This document shows, piece by piece, positions 22,692 to 34,010 of a DNA stretch of 64,000 nt. The notes under the pieces were generated by a model. That model made no database searches and was not told the origin of the DNA. It worked only from the letters and a program-made list of their open reading frames with translations. Source of the stretch: Nectonema munidae (Eukaryota > Nematomorpha > Nectonematoida > Nectonematidae); the NCBI GenBank assembly GCA_030549495.1, contig JAUIRK010000173.1, positions 558,001 through 622,000 of the forward strand. Reading direction: 5' to 3'. Position 1 is the stretch's first letter; the number at the start of each line of letters is the position of its first letter. The position numbers were made by a program, and so were the translations under genes.

Positions 22692-24618
22692 CAGTAGAAT
22701 CTCGCTACTATGCCCCCTCGGTACTATGCCACTCTCGCTACTATGCCACTTTCACTCGGTCCGGACAAAATTCAGTAGAAAATAAACTTACTATGCCACC
22801 ACCTAATCTCGCTATTATGCCACTATTTATTTGTGTGTTGCGTTTTTTAATTATATTTCTCAACTTTTTTTACAAAATTAATGAATATATTTTTTTAGAT
22901 TTATTGTTTTTATTTGCGTAAAAAATTAACATGTCAGATATAAAACGCAAGCGAATCGATTTCACTCTAAAGCAGAAAAAAGAAATTATTGATGCCGAAA
23001 AAAATGAGCCTAATCAGTCCAAGCTGGCCAGAGAAATAAGCAAGAAATGGGGTATTGAAGTGAAGAGAACTACGGTAAAAAGCATTCTCAACAAAAAGGA
23101 TGCAATCGAGGCTGCAATCAAAACTGGATTTTCATCGAAACGCGTTAAGTTGACGCAGGCTCACGATCCAAATCTCGATGAAGGGGTGCTCATGTGGCTG
23201 AAGCAAGCGAGAGGACACAATCTGCCTGTTAGTGGAAGTCTGGTCAAAGAAAAGGCAATGAAACGGCCGAGATAATGCACATTCCGGGATTCATGGCAAG
23301 CGACGGTTGGCTGGACAATTTCAAAAAGCGTCACGGCATTACTTTTAAAACAATACAAGGAGAAGCAGGAGCGGTAAATTTGCAATCTCTTTTTGAGTGG
23401 CAACAACAGGTTCTCCGACCTTTGCTTGCACAATTTTCTGCAGAAGACGTCTTCAATCTAGACGAAACTGGACTCTTCTGGCAGCTGCTACCAAACAAGA
23501 CCATGGCTTTCAGAGGAGAGGGTGCACTGGAGGTAAAAAAGTAAGCAAAGAATCACTCTTCTGGTTGGAGCAAACATGAGCGGCAACGAAAAGCTTCCTC
23601 TTCTGGTGATTGGCAATTCAAAGAAACCGCGTGCCTTCAAAAACAAAAAAATTCCGGTGACATACAAGGCAAATTCGAAAGCGTGGATGACGGCGGAGCT
23701 CTTCGAAGAAACATTGCGTGAGTGGAACGAGCGACTCGTCAAGCAGGGACGCAAAGTGCTGCTTTGTCTCGATAACTTCTGTGGCCACCCATCTGATCTC
23801 CAGTTCGACAATATAAAGCTGCTATTTTTCCTCCTAACACAACATCAATCTCGCAACCAATGGATCAGGGGGTTATAGAGAGTCTCAAACGCCACTACAA
23901 GAAACTTTTGCTCTCTCGCAGGCTTGAAGCCATAGACGAGGAAAGAGAGTTTAAGTTCACGTTGCTTGATGCTCTACACGTTGCCCGGTATGCTTGGGAG
24001 CAGGTTAACAAATCGGTCATCAAAAACTGTTTTGTAAAAGCTAAGTTTGTGGAAGAAGAAATTGATCAGATTGAGCCAAAAGATGAAGAGTTGCTCGAGA
24101 TTTGGAATGCTTTGCCTACTGAGGAAAAGATGCACAATAACGAGGAGATTGAGCTAACTGACTTTCTCAATGCTGACGAGCGTCTCGCAACTAGTGGCTC
24201 TCTTCTGCTAGAGGAGATTGCTGAGGAAGTGCTGAAAAGCAAGGAACAAATTGAAAGCGAAGACGACAAGGAAACTATCGAAGAGGAAGTGGTTCAATTC
24301 CAAGAAGCCCAAAGAGCGTGGAGCACTGTTCGAAAATTTATGCAGCATTGTAGCGTAAAGCTCAAAGTGATGCAAGCGTGCGATTGTTTAGATCAAGAAA
24401 TGCTTGAGATCCGCCATATGAAAATGCGTCAGACAACCATTTTTGAGAGCTTTGGAATAGGACACAAATATATAAAAAAATAAAACTGTTTTTTAATAAA
24501 TGTGATTTTATTTGAAAAAATAAGGCTATTTTTACAAAACCCTCGCTACTATGCCACTCTCGCTACTATGCCACTTTTGGTCGGCCCCGAAGGGTGGCAT
24601 AATAGCGAGATTTTACTG
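22692..24618 (+). mobile_element. Tigger/pogo transposon, near full length, TA target site
   Basis: Flanked by TA (22690-22691 and 24619-24620). Terminal inverted repeats: left CAGTAGAATCTCGCTA, right (reversed) CAGTAAAATCTCGCTA. Just inside, the unit CTCGCTACTATGCCACT occurs in direct copies at both ends (about 22702-22750 and 24543-24574), a subterminal repeat array likely bound by the CENP-B-like domain. Length 1927 bp with a single transposase gene between. The element is complete in layout but the gene is frame-broken. Confidence 0.95.
22931..24483 (+). pseudogene. Tigger/pogo transposase, frameshifted
   Basis: ATG at 22931. First piece (22931-23272): CENP-B N-terminal helix-turn-helix, KRKRIDFTLKQKKEIIDAEK, and the start of the second DNA-binding domain. 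Second piece (from 23275): ASDGWLDNFKKRHGI and the first catalytic Asp in VFNLDETGLFW. Third (23576-23840): MSGNEKLPLLVIGNSKKPRA and the second Asp in LLCLDNFCGHP. Fourth (23860-24483): GVIESLKRHYKKLLL, the third Asp in TLLDALHVARYAW, and an acidic tail of about 120 aa. All three catalytic Asp survive (DDD as in pogo). At least three frameshifts (near 23265, 23540-23575 and 23850) separate the pieces. In sequence this resembles Jerky/TIGD proteins, which are domesticated pogo enzymes, but here the inverted repeats are attached. Confidence 0.93.
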
Positions 24619-24620
24619 TA

Positions 24621-26960
24621 TCTTATTTTAGCAAATTTACAGGCTCTTTATGAAAATTTTTTGGAAAAGAGCAAATATTGAAGAACATAAGTGAGGATCT
24701 ATTTATAAGTTGTCTTCGTGAATTTAATGCGGCTGAGTAAACTCAAACAGGATTACTTGGGAATAATTAAAACTTGTTAAATTGACAGGTGATGATTATT
24801 ATTTAATGGAGGTTGTAGCGCTGTAGATTTTTTGTCAAGATTTACAAGAACTAATATAGAAAATATGTCTCCGTTCACAATCGAATTGATTTTGCACTGA
24901 ACATAAAAGTAAAAATTACCTCAAATCTTGGATTTGGAGTGTAGAAAAAGGCTGGATACATTCTGGGATTTGTATTGCGGGTGCTCATAACTTTTCCACG
25001 CTTTCTTTGATTTCTCAATTATTCTTTGAGATTGAATGTCTTGAGAAGATTGCAATGAACGATTTGGAATCGAGAATTTAAAAGTTAGGATATAATGAAA
25101 TATACAACGGTTTAGAGAGTGAAATTTGATTAAACTTCTATAGTAAGGTAGCATAGTAAAAATAATATTTGCTAATTTGCTAGGCATTGTTAAAATTTAT
25201 TTAGATAGGAAACACTGATGAAAGTAAACATCAAACAGTTGCATATAATTGGAAAAGTTTGAAAAGCAAAAAAACCTAACTAAATTTAAACATATTGAAA
25301 GTAAAAAAATATTATCATAAAATAGTGGAATAATTTACCTCAATCAAGTTATTTTGATTGATGGGCATAAGGTCAAAATCTCTTCAAGGTCTAAAATCTT
25401 CTGTAAAAAGGTAGACTTTTAAATAAATAAATATTGTATTTATTATATAGTATACTGGGTACCAGAATTCTAGGTCCTCTCAAAGATCATTGATACCCTC
25501 AGATCTTTGCTACAAAATTCTTGGTGCTCCTAAAAATCATTGATACCCCCCCCCCGCCCCCCATTCACTGATGCTATGCCTTTTCCGCGTAATCATTCTT
25601 TATTCTTCACTCCTGCTCTGATGTTTCTCGCTGAATCTTCTTTCCAAAGCTTTTACAAGAGTTGCAGCGTTTCTAAATGTGGAAAATTTATTTCGGCTTG
25701 CCAATTTGCGAGGAAAATGGAAAGTTTTTTACTTCTATCAAAAACATCGTGTATGACTACTTTTTGCCAATTGAAGCATTTTTCTCTTCAAAATCTTATT
25801 TTCCAGTAGGTATTGAGGATATCTTTATCATAAACGGTTTTATCCTTAACTTTTTGTCCATTAGACGGAATCTTGTTTGTAATAATTTTACTAACTAATT
25901 TTACTACTAAATAATTTTGAAAAAAAGCAATAATGTTTTTTTGAATATCTGCAAACGTTCAAAAACCCCTAACACTCTTTTTGACAAAAGAATTTAAAAT
26001 GAAAATTTATTTATAAACATTTTGTTCCTAAAAAAAGAGGTTAAACATATTTGAATTTTTTTTAAATAATTTTTATTATTTTTAGTCCGAGAAAAATTCA
26101 ATGAATATACCACCATAACCAAATTTAGCTTTTTTGTAAACTCAAAAATTTTTGCGTGTCGAAAATTGATGAAAATACAATAGGACTGCTTTATTCTCAA
26201 AACAATTATGTCTAAAAAAGAAAAAGATACAACAAAAAAGATGAATTTACACTCAAAAAGATAGTTTGTAAGGGGTTGAACCATTTCCAAACTTTTTATA
26301 GCTCTTGTTTATTTATATCTCTAATATAAAATGTTGCAAATAAATTTATATGAATTTGATATATTGGCAAAGTTTTTACCTTCTCCCCACGCCACCTCTC
26401 TGAGAAATTAATTAAAGTTCAGTTATTATTTTCGTTATTAAAAAAATTAAGTTTTGGAAAAGTTTTAAGAAAGCGGCTGTTGAATTTCGATTTTTTGAAC
26501 CTAATAAAGTTAACTCTAAATAGCTAAAAACTTTGAAACACATCACATTATTTTTAATTCCTTGGAAAAAATAAGGTTTTGAAAAGTTTTGAGATGATTT
26601 TAATTTATTTCTCATTTTTTCGTTAAAAAGTAACACTCGTATGATTGGCCAACGTAACGGTATAAATGCCAGTCGTTGCCTGTACCTTGAATACTTGTCA
26701 ATCATACCTGATAAATAGAAAAAATGTAAAAAAGCAATTAAAATAGTAATATACTGTAAAATATAAAACATAACTTTTTAAAAATATTTTATATACGCAT
26801 CCGCATAAAAATTTATTTTGGATATTCGCGTCCGCTCCGCAAAAAATTCACACCCGAAACATCTCTCCATATAAATTTAATTGATCGCACAATATAATCT
26901 TTGTATGCAATGAATGATACGTATGTGTATACATCAACCACAAGCTTGTTAAAAGTCGGT
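24621..26960. other. intergenic, no gene; small duplicated unit and C-run
   Basis: No supported gene. At 25463-25550 a unit of about 60 bp is present twice with divergence (GATCATTGATACC and AATCATTGATACC ends), next to a run of ten C at 25546-25555. A CGCATCCGC-type motif near 26797-26850 resembles the GC-rich blocks at 52.1 and 52.8 kb. Confidence 0.45.
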
Positions 26961-26977
26961 TCATTGACATAAAATTA

Positions 26978-27248
26978 ACCAATCAGATGAGAGATCATCA
27001 TACTGTGCAAAAATACACAGAAAAGATACAACAATGCTAAAAACTAATAAACCATCACTACACAACTCATCAGACCATATAAAAATACACACTTCAACCA
27101 ATCAGAATGCTTCCAGCGACAAACATACACACACTCACACTAGAGAGATAGAAGATTCATCATACACAATAGATATATTCTTTAATTTGATTGGTTAATA
27201 TTTTTAAACATTATGAATACCTTACAACAACACTTTTGTTATATAAAC
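26978..27248 (+). promoter_or_regulatory. promoter of orphan membrane gene: three CCAAT boxes and TATA
   Basis: AACCAATCAGA occurs near 26979 and again near 27096, and an inverted copy TTTGATTGGTTAA near 27187. TTATATAAAC at 27239-27248 is a good TATA box about 50-60 bases before the ATG, so a short leader is expected. CCAAT sites are known NF-Y targets; binding here is inference. Confidence 0.5.
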
Positions 27249-27297
27249 GAAGAAACAATATTCATTACTTACATTTTACACATTGAAAAACTTTAAA

Positions 27298-28653
27298 ATG
27301 GAAAATTTAATTAGGACTATGAATAATATAAGCAACAGGTATACAATTGATACCGATGAAGTTGTATGTAAATTTAGCTTTAATAATACAATATTAAAAA
27401 GAGAGATGAATGATATAATAATTTTAGGTTGCTTGATAACAGTTTTGTTGTTTGTTTGCCTATATTATTTATATTATTATATAAAAGGAAGAATGAAGAC
27501 CAAGCCTAATGTGCACTACTCTACAATACAAGAAACAATAATTTATATACCTGAAGAAAAATCGGAAGAAAAATTAAACATTTCCAATAACCATGTAGAG
27601 TCTGATAATCCAGCCTATTCTACACCACATTTTTCATTAAGTGCCCCAGAATCCATAACTAAAGTTATTGACACGTCAAAAAATGAAATAAAAAACAAAT
27701 CATGTATTGTGAATGAGGGAGAATCAAATATTGAATCAGAAACCCCTAAGATTTCATCAATGCACCTTGAGAAAAGGTACTCATCACAAATAGAAGAAAA
27801 TATTCCAAAATCACAAATAGAAGAAAATATTCCAAAAGAATCTTTTAATGGGACGATAGAGACGACAAAGAATGACAGCAACAACAATGAAAGAAATAAA
27901 AAAGATACATGTGATTTGAAGGATGTAGAATCAAATAATGAATCAGTAACCTCGAATATTTCATCAATGCCAGTTAAAAAAAGTAGTTCTTCGCAAACAG
28001 AAGAAAATACTTCGAAAGAATATATTAAAGGAATGCTTGAGACGACAAAGAATAACAGCAACAAGAATGCAATAAATAAAAAAGATAGTTTGTATGATAT
28101 AGAATCAAATACTGAATCAGTAAGCTCTTATATGGGCGCTAAAAAAAATTCTTCTTCACAAACAGAAGAAAAAACTTCCAAAGAATCAATTGATGAAATC
28201 ACTAACAGGTCAAAGAATGTCAAAAAGAATAGGGTTTCAATTTCGGACTCAGAAAGCAAAGGCTCACCATTCACATTGATAAGAAGAAAGTCTGCAAATG
28301 AAAATAAAGAAAGTATAGCCATAAATGAAAATGAAGATTTGAAAAGGAATGAAGAAGTAACATACGAAAAGAAGCCTAGGAAAATAAGTAGATTCAACAC
28401 TTTTTTTCAATTTTCTTCAGAGAAGTACAATATTTTAAGGAGAAAGAAGTCGACTCAAGAAGAGGAAAGTAAAAATGTTTCCAGTGAAAAATTTTCAAAT
28501 AACTTATCTTCGAAAAAAGCTGAAAAGAGAAAACCTAGTCTATTATTAAATGCATTCGTGGAAACAAAAAAGCGCTTAAATAGCATGTTTCCATTTTTAC
28601 AAAGAAAGGCTCAAATATCTGGGCAAAGAATTGCTAGAAGACATTCCATCTAG
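27298..28653 (+). CDS. orphan single-pass membrane protein with three internal repeats
   Basis: A 451-aa protein I do not recognise. Residues 1-38 are a short polar head; residues 39-61 (IIILGCLITVLLFVCLYYLY...) are a strong membrane segment followed by positive charges, which predicts a cytoplasmic tail of almost 390 residues. The tail is rich in Ser, Asn, Lys and Glu. It contains ESDNPAYSTP at about 101-110, an NPxY-type sorting or PTB-binding motif, and three related repeats of 45-60 residues (about 143-203, 212-263, 270-312) marked by SSQTEENTSKE and ETTKNxSN, plus a 9-residue duplication SQIEENIPK (163-180). Basophilic kinase sites such as IRRKS (328-332) follow, and the end is basic. 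The ATG at 27298 follows a TATA box by about 50 bases. The uninterrupted frame in such AT-rich DNA, with promoter and AATAAA in place, argues it is a real, lineage-specific gene. Function unknown. Confidence 0.75.
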   Translation: MENLIRTMNNISNRYTIDTDEVVCKFSFNNTILKREMNDIIILGCLITVLLFVCLYYLYYYIKGRMKTKPNVHYSTIQETIIYIPEEKSEEKLNISNNHVESDNPAYSTPHFSLSAPESITKVIDTSKNEIKNKSCIVNEGESNIESETPKISSMHLEKRYSSQIEENIPKSQIEENIPKESFNGTIETTKNDSNNNERNKKDTCDLKDVESNNESVTSNISSMPVKKSSSSQTEENTSKEYIKGMLETTKNNSNKNAINKKDSLYDIESNTESVSSYMGAKKNSSSQTEEKTSKESIDEITNRSKNVKKNRVSISDSESKGSPFTLIRRKSANENKESIAINENEDLKRNEEVTYEKKPRKISRFNTFFQFSSEKYNILRRKKSTQEEESKNVSSEKFSNNLSSKKAEKRKPSLLLNAFVETKKRLNSMFPFLQRKAQISGQRIARRHSI

Positions 28654-28695
28654 TACTAAAATGATTGACAGCCTATATTTTTTAAGTAAATGCAG

Positions 28696-28920
28696 AAGTA
28701 AAATGTCTTTATTCAAATAAAATTTTGGGGAGATAAATTTTCGACTACTAACTGGAGTGTGGCGAGTTGCTGTGATTGGAGTAAAATGTATAAGAAAAAT
28801 CTGTAACAAAGGAATAGAGGAAGATAGGTATAAAGTTGGTAGTTGAAGATGAATTGAAAAGATCATAGTGGTCGAAAATTTATCTCCCAAAAATTTTATT
28901 TGAATAAAGACATTTTACTT
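28696..28920. repeat. 53-nt near-perfect inverted repeat in the 3' region of the orphan gene
   Basis: Left arm 28696-28748 and right arm 28868-28920 are reverse complements with two mismatches, around a 119-base loop. The left arm begins 42 bases after the stop codon and carries AATAAA at 28716-28721; the right arm carries the same signal on the other strand (28895-28900). It could be a small fold-back element or an inverted duplication of the gene's own 3' end. Read-through transcripts would form a long hairpin. Confidence 0.9.
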
Positions 28921-28921
28921 T

Positions 28922-29299
28922 TTATAATACTATTAAATATATATAGATAAATGGCACATAAAAGGCACAGTAGGCAGTAATGAGGAAGAAACGAATTAAG
29001 TAATAAATAAATAAAGGAAAAGTAATAAAACTAAAATTTTGGAGTGGGTGGGTGTGAGTGAAACATTATTGAACAGAGAGTAGGGGTTGCCAAACAGGCA
29101 ACAATGAGTGTGAGAATTCTGGCTCACATGATACCCCCGCCTTAGAGCGGATAATACCGATATGGGGGGACCTGTATTCCAGATAAACTAACCCTATGAC
29201 TAAAATTTCTCTTGTACCAAATTGGCTACATCTTCTGCTACCATACTTCGTGACATTTCCTAAAATTGATAGCTGCATCTTTTGATACCATTTTCATGG
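28922..29299. other. unexplained block of higher GC
   Basis: Around 29060-29280 the base composition is clearly less AT-rich than the flanks, suggesting an interspersed repeat tail or non-coding RNA, possibly on the minus strand. I could not assign a family. Confidence 0.35.
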
Positions 29300-29760
29300 C
29301 AGTGGAATGACCTTTTCATGCCTAAATCTGTCAATCAAAATCAAAAGTTAATATCAAATCAGCAATGCCAATTTCATTTGGATTTCAAAATACTTATAAG
29401 TATGAAACAAATTTGCGGTTTATTTCTAAAATCTGTCTTTGAGAACATTCATTCAAATTTTACATGAAATAAACGCATTTTCATATCAAATCAACAATGT
29501 CAATTTCATTTATTGATTGTTTTTGCCTTTGAATTCAAAATTACCTATAAGGCTATAAGTGTAAAATAAATTTGTGATCCACTTCTAAAAATTGTTCCCA
29601 AAAAAAAATTTGTGGTTTACATCTAAAATCTGACTACGAGAACATTGATTCAAATTTTACATTTACACACGCTTTTATAACAAATCAACAATGCCAATTC
29701 TAATTATAGATTCTTTTTGGATTTAGAATTTGAAAATACTTGTAAGCGTGAATCAAATTT
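29300..29760 (-). repeat. tandem repeat array (unit about 135-165 bp), minus orientation
   Basis: Landmark ATATCAAATCARCAATG occurs near 29351, 29483 and (as ATAACAAATCAACAATG) 29677. Reversed, each unit matches the units at 34.0-34.5 kb (TTGATTTGGTATAAAAAC, then AAATTTGAATNAATGTTTTTGG and AGTAAACCNCAAATTTG). Units are diverged. Confidence 0.75.
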
Positions 29761-29889
29761 GCAAATCAGGTGTTTAACACATATGTACCCATTTTCAAGT
29801 AGGCTGAATCCAACAGTGGTGTTTATTTTTATAAAAATTAATCATACCTGTCAAAAAATGATTGACATATGACACTTCAACTGAAATAA

Positions 29890-30950
29890 AGGACTTCATG
29901 ATTTAATAGTTATACATAGCTATATATGTAATTTATTTTGTCACAGAACAAATAGAATTATAAGTAGGCAAACCAAAATTGCAAAAAAAGAAAATATAAC
30001 TGAAAATGATATAAAACTAAAAACGGGATTTTATACCGAATTCAACGAGGTGATTTTTTTAATGAAATTAATTAAATACAAAACAAGGACTCTGTAGAGG
30101 CATATTTTGATGCGCATCATTTTATTTGAAGGAGAAAGACAGTTCGTTTATACCATTCACTCTACAATATCTTGAAACAAACTGAATCCGTCAATTTAAA
30201 TAAGTTTCGTGTTTGACCATTTTGAGAAAGTAATATATGGGTAATTTTGATTACATTTTTGAGAACTTATAATAATAGCCATGTTCTTATTATCTCTTCA
30301 TCAAGTAATCTCTAAGCAAACATTTGCTGTCTTGACAGTGCAGTTTAAGCAACATTATATACACAAAGTATTCGTTATATTTCTAAGTGATGATGCCGCT
30401 TATAAGTGTATAAGTTCTATATAATTTTTCTCATTATATGCATACATCGTTACCTTGGCAAAACTTGGATGGCATTTTCTGAAGAAGAGGGAGCCTACTT
30501 TTTATATACAAATGTAAGAAAGTTTGAGAAGTTAAAGCTTCATTCCTCATAAATAAAAACTTACCAAATTTTGCATATCTGTATGCACATATAAATGGAA
30601 TATCCAAAGTTTGAAAAAAATATATATATAATATTTAAAAAACATGATGTAATCATGCAAACTCCAGTTGAAAATTAATTCACAGCAACAATTTTCATTC
30701 TATAGTCTAAAAATGAAAAAAAAAATTTTTGAACATAAATATATGAATCAATTTTATAGTATAATAATGATGAGTATCAAAATTGATATTCGTGCCTCAT
30801 TGAAAATTTTGATACTGAAATAATTTGTTTTATTATAGATTCCAAATAAAATATAAACTTCAAATAGAAATAAATTCATTTGTGAAATGACTAAAAATTT
30901 GAATATAATCTTTGGAGAATAGCATAAAAACAAATCGTTCAAAAATCATT
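29890..30950. other. AT-rich intergenic, nothing recognised
   Basis: No coding signal; one unit of the 148-bp repeat lies just before it at about 29780-29890. Confidence 0.5.
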
Positions 30951-30954
30951 ACAA

Positions 30955-31676
30955 TATGTCTGACCGCAAACCATTTCTAGTGTTACTATTTCTCAGCTGT
31001 TTTTCCCACAGTTGAATTTTGTTTTGGAATGTTCGGATATGATTGTACAACTGATGAACAAATTGTCCCTTTCTTTGCAATTTTGAATTCAAACCATTCT
31101 AGTATGAAGTAAAGTCAACAAGAAAAGCGAGATCCCGTACCCAACCATCATCACTGAATTCAGGGATAGACTTGCCTTTCATTTCCATAAATTGGAAAAT
31201 TTCACTCCTAAGATCATAAAATCGTTTTAACATTTTTCCTTTCCTTAACCATCGTGCCTCACAGTAGTAAACCTGATCTCCATATTGTGCCTGGACATCC
31301 TCAAGAAATTCATTAAACTGTCGGTGATTTAATGCACCAGATTTTATAAAATTGATACTGGAAATTACTCCAGACATGACGTGTTCAAATTTGAGGGACT
31401 TGGCGCACAAATTCTCTTGGTGAATTATGTAGTTAAACGCGGAAAAATCTTTCGTGTCTATGTCCATAGAAGTTAACTCCTTTTAAATGTTAAAATTTAG
31501 CCATTAACATTTTCAATTCTTGAAAAATATCCTCACCAGTGGTGGTGTCTTTCATGGCTTGAAGACCAAGAATGTCTTCTGTGATATTGAAATCGTCTTC
31601 AATTCCACGTACAAAAACTGCAAGTTGGACTGTATTTGACAGGTCAGTACTTTCATCAGTAGCCATGGAAAATACT
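30955..31676 (-). pseudogene. hAT transposase fossil (GTF2IRD2/Charlie8-like)
   Basis: On the minus strand: VFSMATDESTDLSNTVQ (31675-31625) with FVRGIEDDFNITEDILGL and TTTGEDIFQELKML following, then after a frame change HQENLCAKSLKFEHVMS, LNHRQFNEFLEDVQAQYGD, YYCEARWLRKGKMLKRFYDL and MEMKGKSIPEFSDD (31420-31130), and, in a new frame, GQFVHQLYNHIRTFQNKIQL (about 31060-31000). This is the core of the hAT family that also gave rise to GTF2IRD2. The DEST motif holds the first catalytic Asp. The N-terminal finger and C-terminal dimerisation end are missing. The right edge is a TTAA (31676-31679), suggesting a later TTAA-type insertion cut it. Confidence 0.85.
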
Positions 31677-31759
31677 TAACCCTATTAGTGCTGGGTAAAA
31701 TTTGTCCGCTCAAGTGCTGGGGGGCGTAAAGTGCCCCCTATTTTTCTCAAATATTAATA

Positions 31760-32800
31760 AGTTTTTATAAATATTTTTAATGTTACATATATATTTTAAC
31801 TATGCTGAATTCAGTGGTGATGTCCATTTTTTTTATCAAAATCAATCAAACCTGTTAAAAAATTCATTTATATTTGACAGCTCATCTCAAAAAGGAACTT
31901 TTTATTTAAATAATTATATAAAGTTTTTACACATGCATACCAATTTTCAAATATGCTGAATTCAGTGGTGATATTCATTTTTTATGAAAATCAATCAAAC
32001 CTGTCAAAAAAATGATCTAAATGTGACAGCTCATCTTAAAAAGTAACTTATTTAAATAATTATATAAAGTTTTTTACACATGTATACCTATTTTCAAATA
32101 TGCTGAATTCAGTGGTGATATTCATTTTTTATGAAAATCAATCAAACCTGTCAAAAAATTGATCTAAATGTTACAGCTCATCTCAAAAAGTAACTTTTTA
32201 TCTAAATAAGTATATAAAGTTTTTTACACATGTATACCCATTTTCAAGCATGCTGAATTCAGTGGTGATATTCATTTTTTTTATAAAAATCAATAGTTAT
32301 CAAAGCATTGATTTATATATGATAGCTGATCTTAAAAAGAAACTTTTTATCTAAGTAATAATATAAAGTTTTTTACACGTATATACCCATTTTAAGTATG
32401 CGTAATTCAGTGGTGATATTCATTTTTTATGAAAATCAATCAAAACTGTCAAAAAATTGATTTATCCCAAAACGAAAGGATCAGGCACGGTTTTTTCAAT
32501 TACGGAATAACATTAAATAAAAGTATAGGGAGATGATGAAGTTTACCGTGTATGGCATTTTACACACATATACCCATTTTCAAGTAGGCTGTGTTTACTG
32601 GTTATATTCCTTTTTTTTAATAAAAATTAGTCAAACCTGACAAAATAATTTAAATATGACAGCCCATGTCAAAATTAAAATTTTTATTCTTAATAAAAGT
32701 TTTTTATACATTTCAAGTATGTAGAATTTAGTGGTGATGTTCATTTTTTATGAAATCAATAAAACCTGTCAAAAAAAATCGATTAAAACTGTAAATCAAT
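31760..32800. repeat. tandem array, unit about 148 bp, seven copies
   Basis: The landmark ATGCTGAATTCAGTGGTGAT and its variants recur at about 31804, 31955, 32102, 32252, 32400, 32588 and 32719, giving periods of 151, 147, 150, 148, 188 and about 131. Each unit also has AATCAATCAAACCTGTCAAA and ACACATGTATACC blocks. The 188-base step holds an insert of about 40 bases near 32463-32550. One further unit lies alone near 29780-29890. No protein can be read across the array. Confidence 0.9.
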
Positions 32801-34010
32801 GTCAAATATATAAACATAAAAATAACTTCTACTTGCAGTATTTCTCTGGTAATTATTTTCTTAATTTATTTAATAAACCAACTTTAGGTGTTTAATTCAC
32901 TCAAATTATTTCATTCTACAGTAACTTATGTAACTCGATAGGACCTCCATATTTTGGCTACAAATTCGTTATCGGCTCGTAGTCTCTACGTCATATTATA
33001 TTTTACAGTATGTAATTTTACTATTCATTTCATGATGATCCTTTCTTGGTAGCTCTTTTTTCATTAGAAATTTATATTCTTCAATGTGTGTTCGAAAATT
33101 TTTTTATAATGATAAAATTACTTTTTTCCTCTCTGAAAGCATTCTGATTAAAGAATCTTCTTGATGATCTTAGACTTTTTTTTATCAGTATCGTGTATTT
33201 TATTATCAGGCCTGAATATTTGTCAACCAATCTCATTTCAAAGGTTTTTTCTGATAAATCATTCGTGATGTTCATTGTTCAATTACAAAAAGTTGTCCAG
33301 GTTCTTTATCTAAAAAATTATCTCTCTGACGCAAAAGGAAAAAATGGGGCAAATCCAATTTAAATTAAAAATATCTTGATAGTAACTAAATTCTCACATA
33401 TTGGCACCTGTGCCATTTTTGATAAATCTGACCTATTCTAAATTTTCAGATTTCCTACCCATCTTAGCTAAATGTTAATTGTAATCCTAGATGAAAGCTA
33501 TAGATTTAAATATTTTTCATTTGTAAAAGAGGAACTTTTTTCACAGTCAAAAACTTTTTTGAAGCAGCTAATATTATATAATAATTAAACCACTTCCTAG
33601 TTCATTAGAACATGGTAGATTTTCCATTTAGTCAAAATACATATTTTTTTAATTATTTGTTTTGATCACATGTTCTCTTTTCAATTAGTTTTCAACTTGG
33701 TTCCTTCTCTCATACAAATTTTCAAAATATTTTATAATACGTTTTATTTTTTTTAATAAATATTTCATACTCAAGATGATTGTAGAAGGTATTATAAGCC
33801 AAAATACACAAAAAAAATGTATATTTTCACTATATATCTAATATGCAGCCATTTTTTGAAAATTTTTTACAGAACTGATTTTCAGGCATACATTACTAAT
33901 TCAATTGCCACTTCGAGATATTTTTTAACCGTATTATCCAAAATCCAGTACAGAAATAAAATAAGCATAGTCTATGATTTTTTTTCTAGAAATGAAATCA
34001 TCATGATCTA
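32801..34010. other. AT-rich intergenic, no gene
   Basis: Nothing recognisable; open stretches are short and without domain signals. Confidence 0.5.

Noticed and set aside
27615-28064. 149-aa Ser/Leu-rich frame on the minus strand
   Set aside because: Antisense of the repeated tail of the orphan gene; its repeats mirror the real ones.
31760-32800. Regular repeats considered as CRISPR
   Set aside because: Units of about 148 bp repeat over their whole length without spacers, in eukaryotic DNA; a tandem array, not CRISPR.
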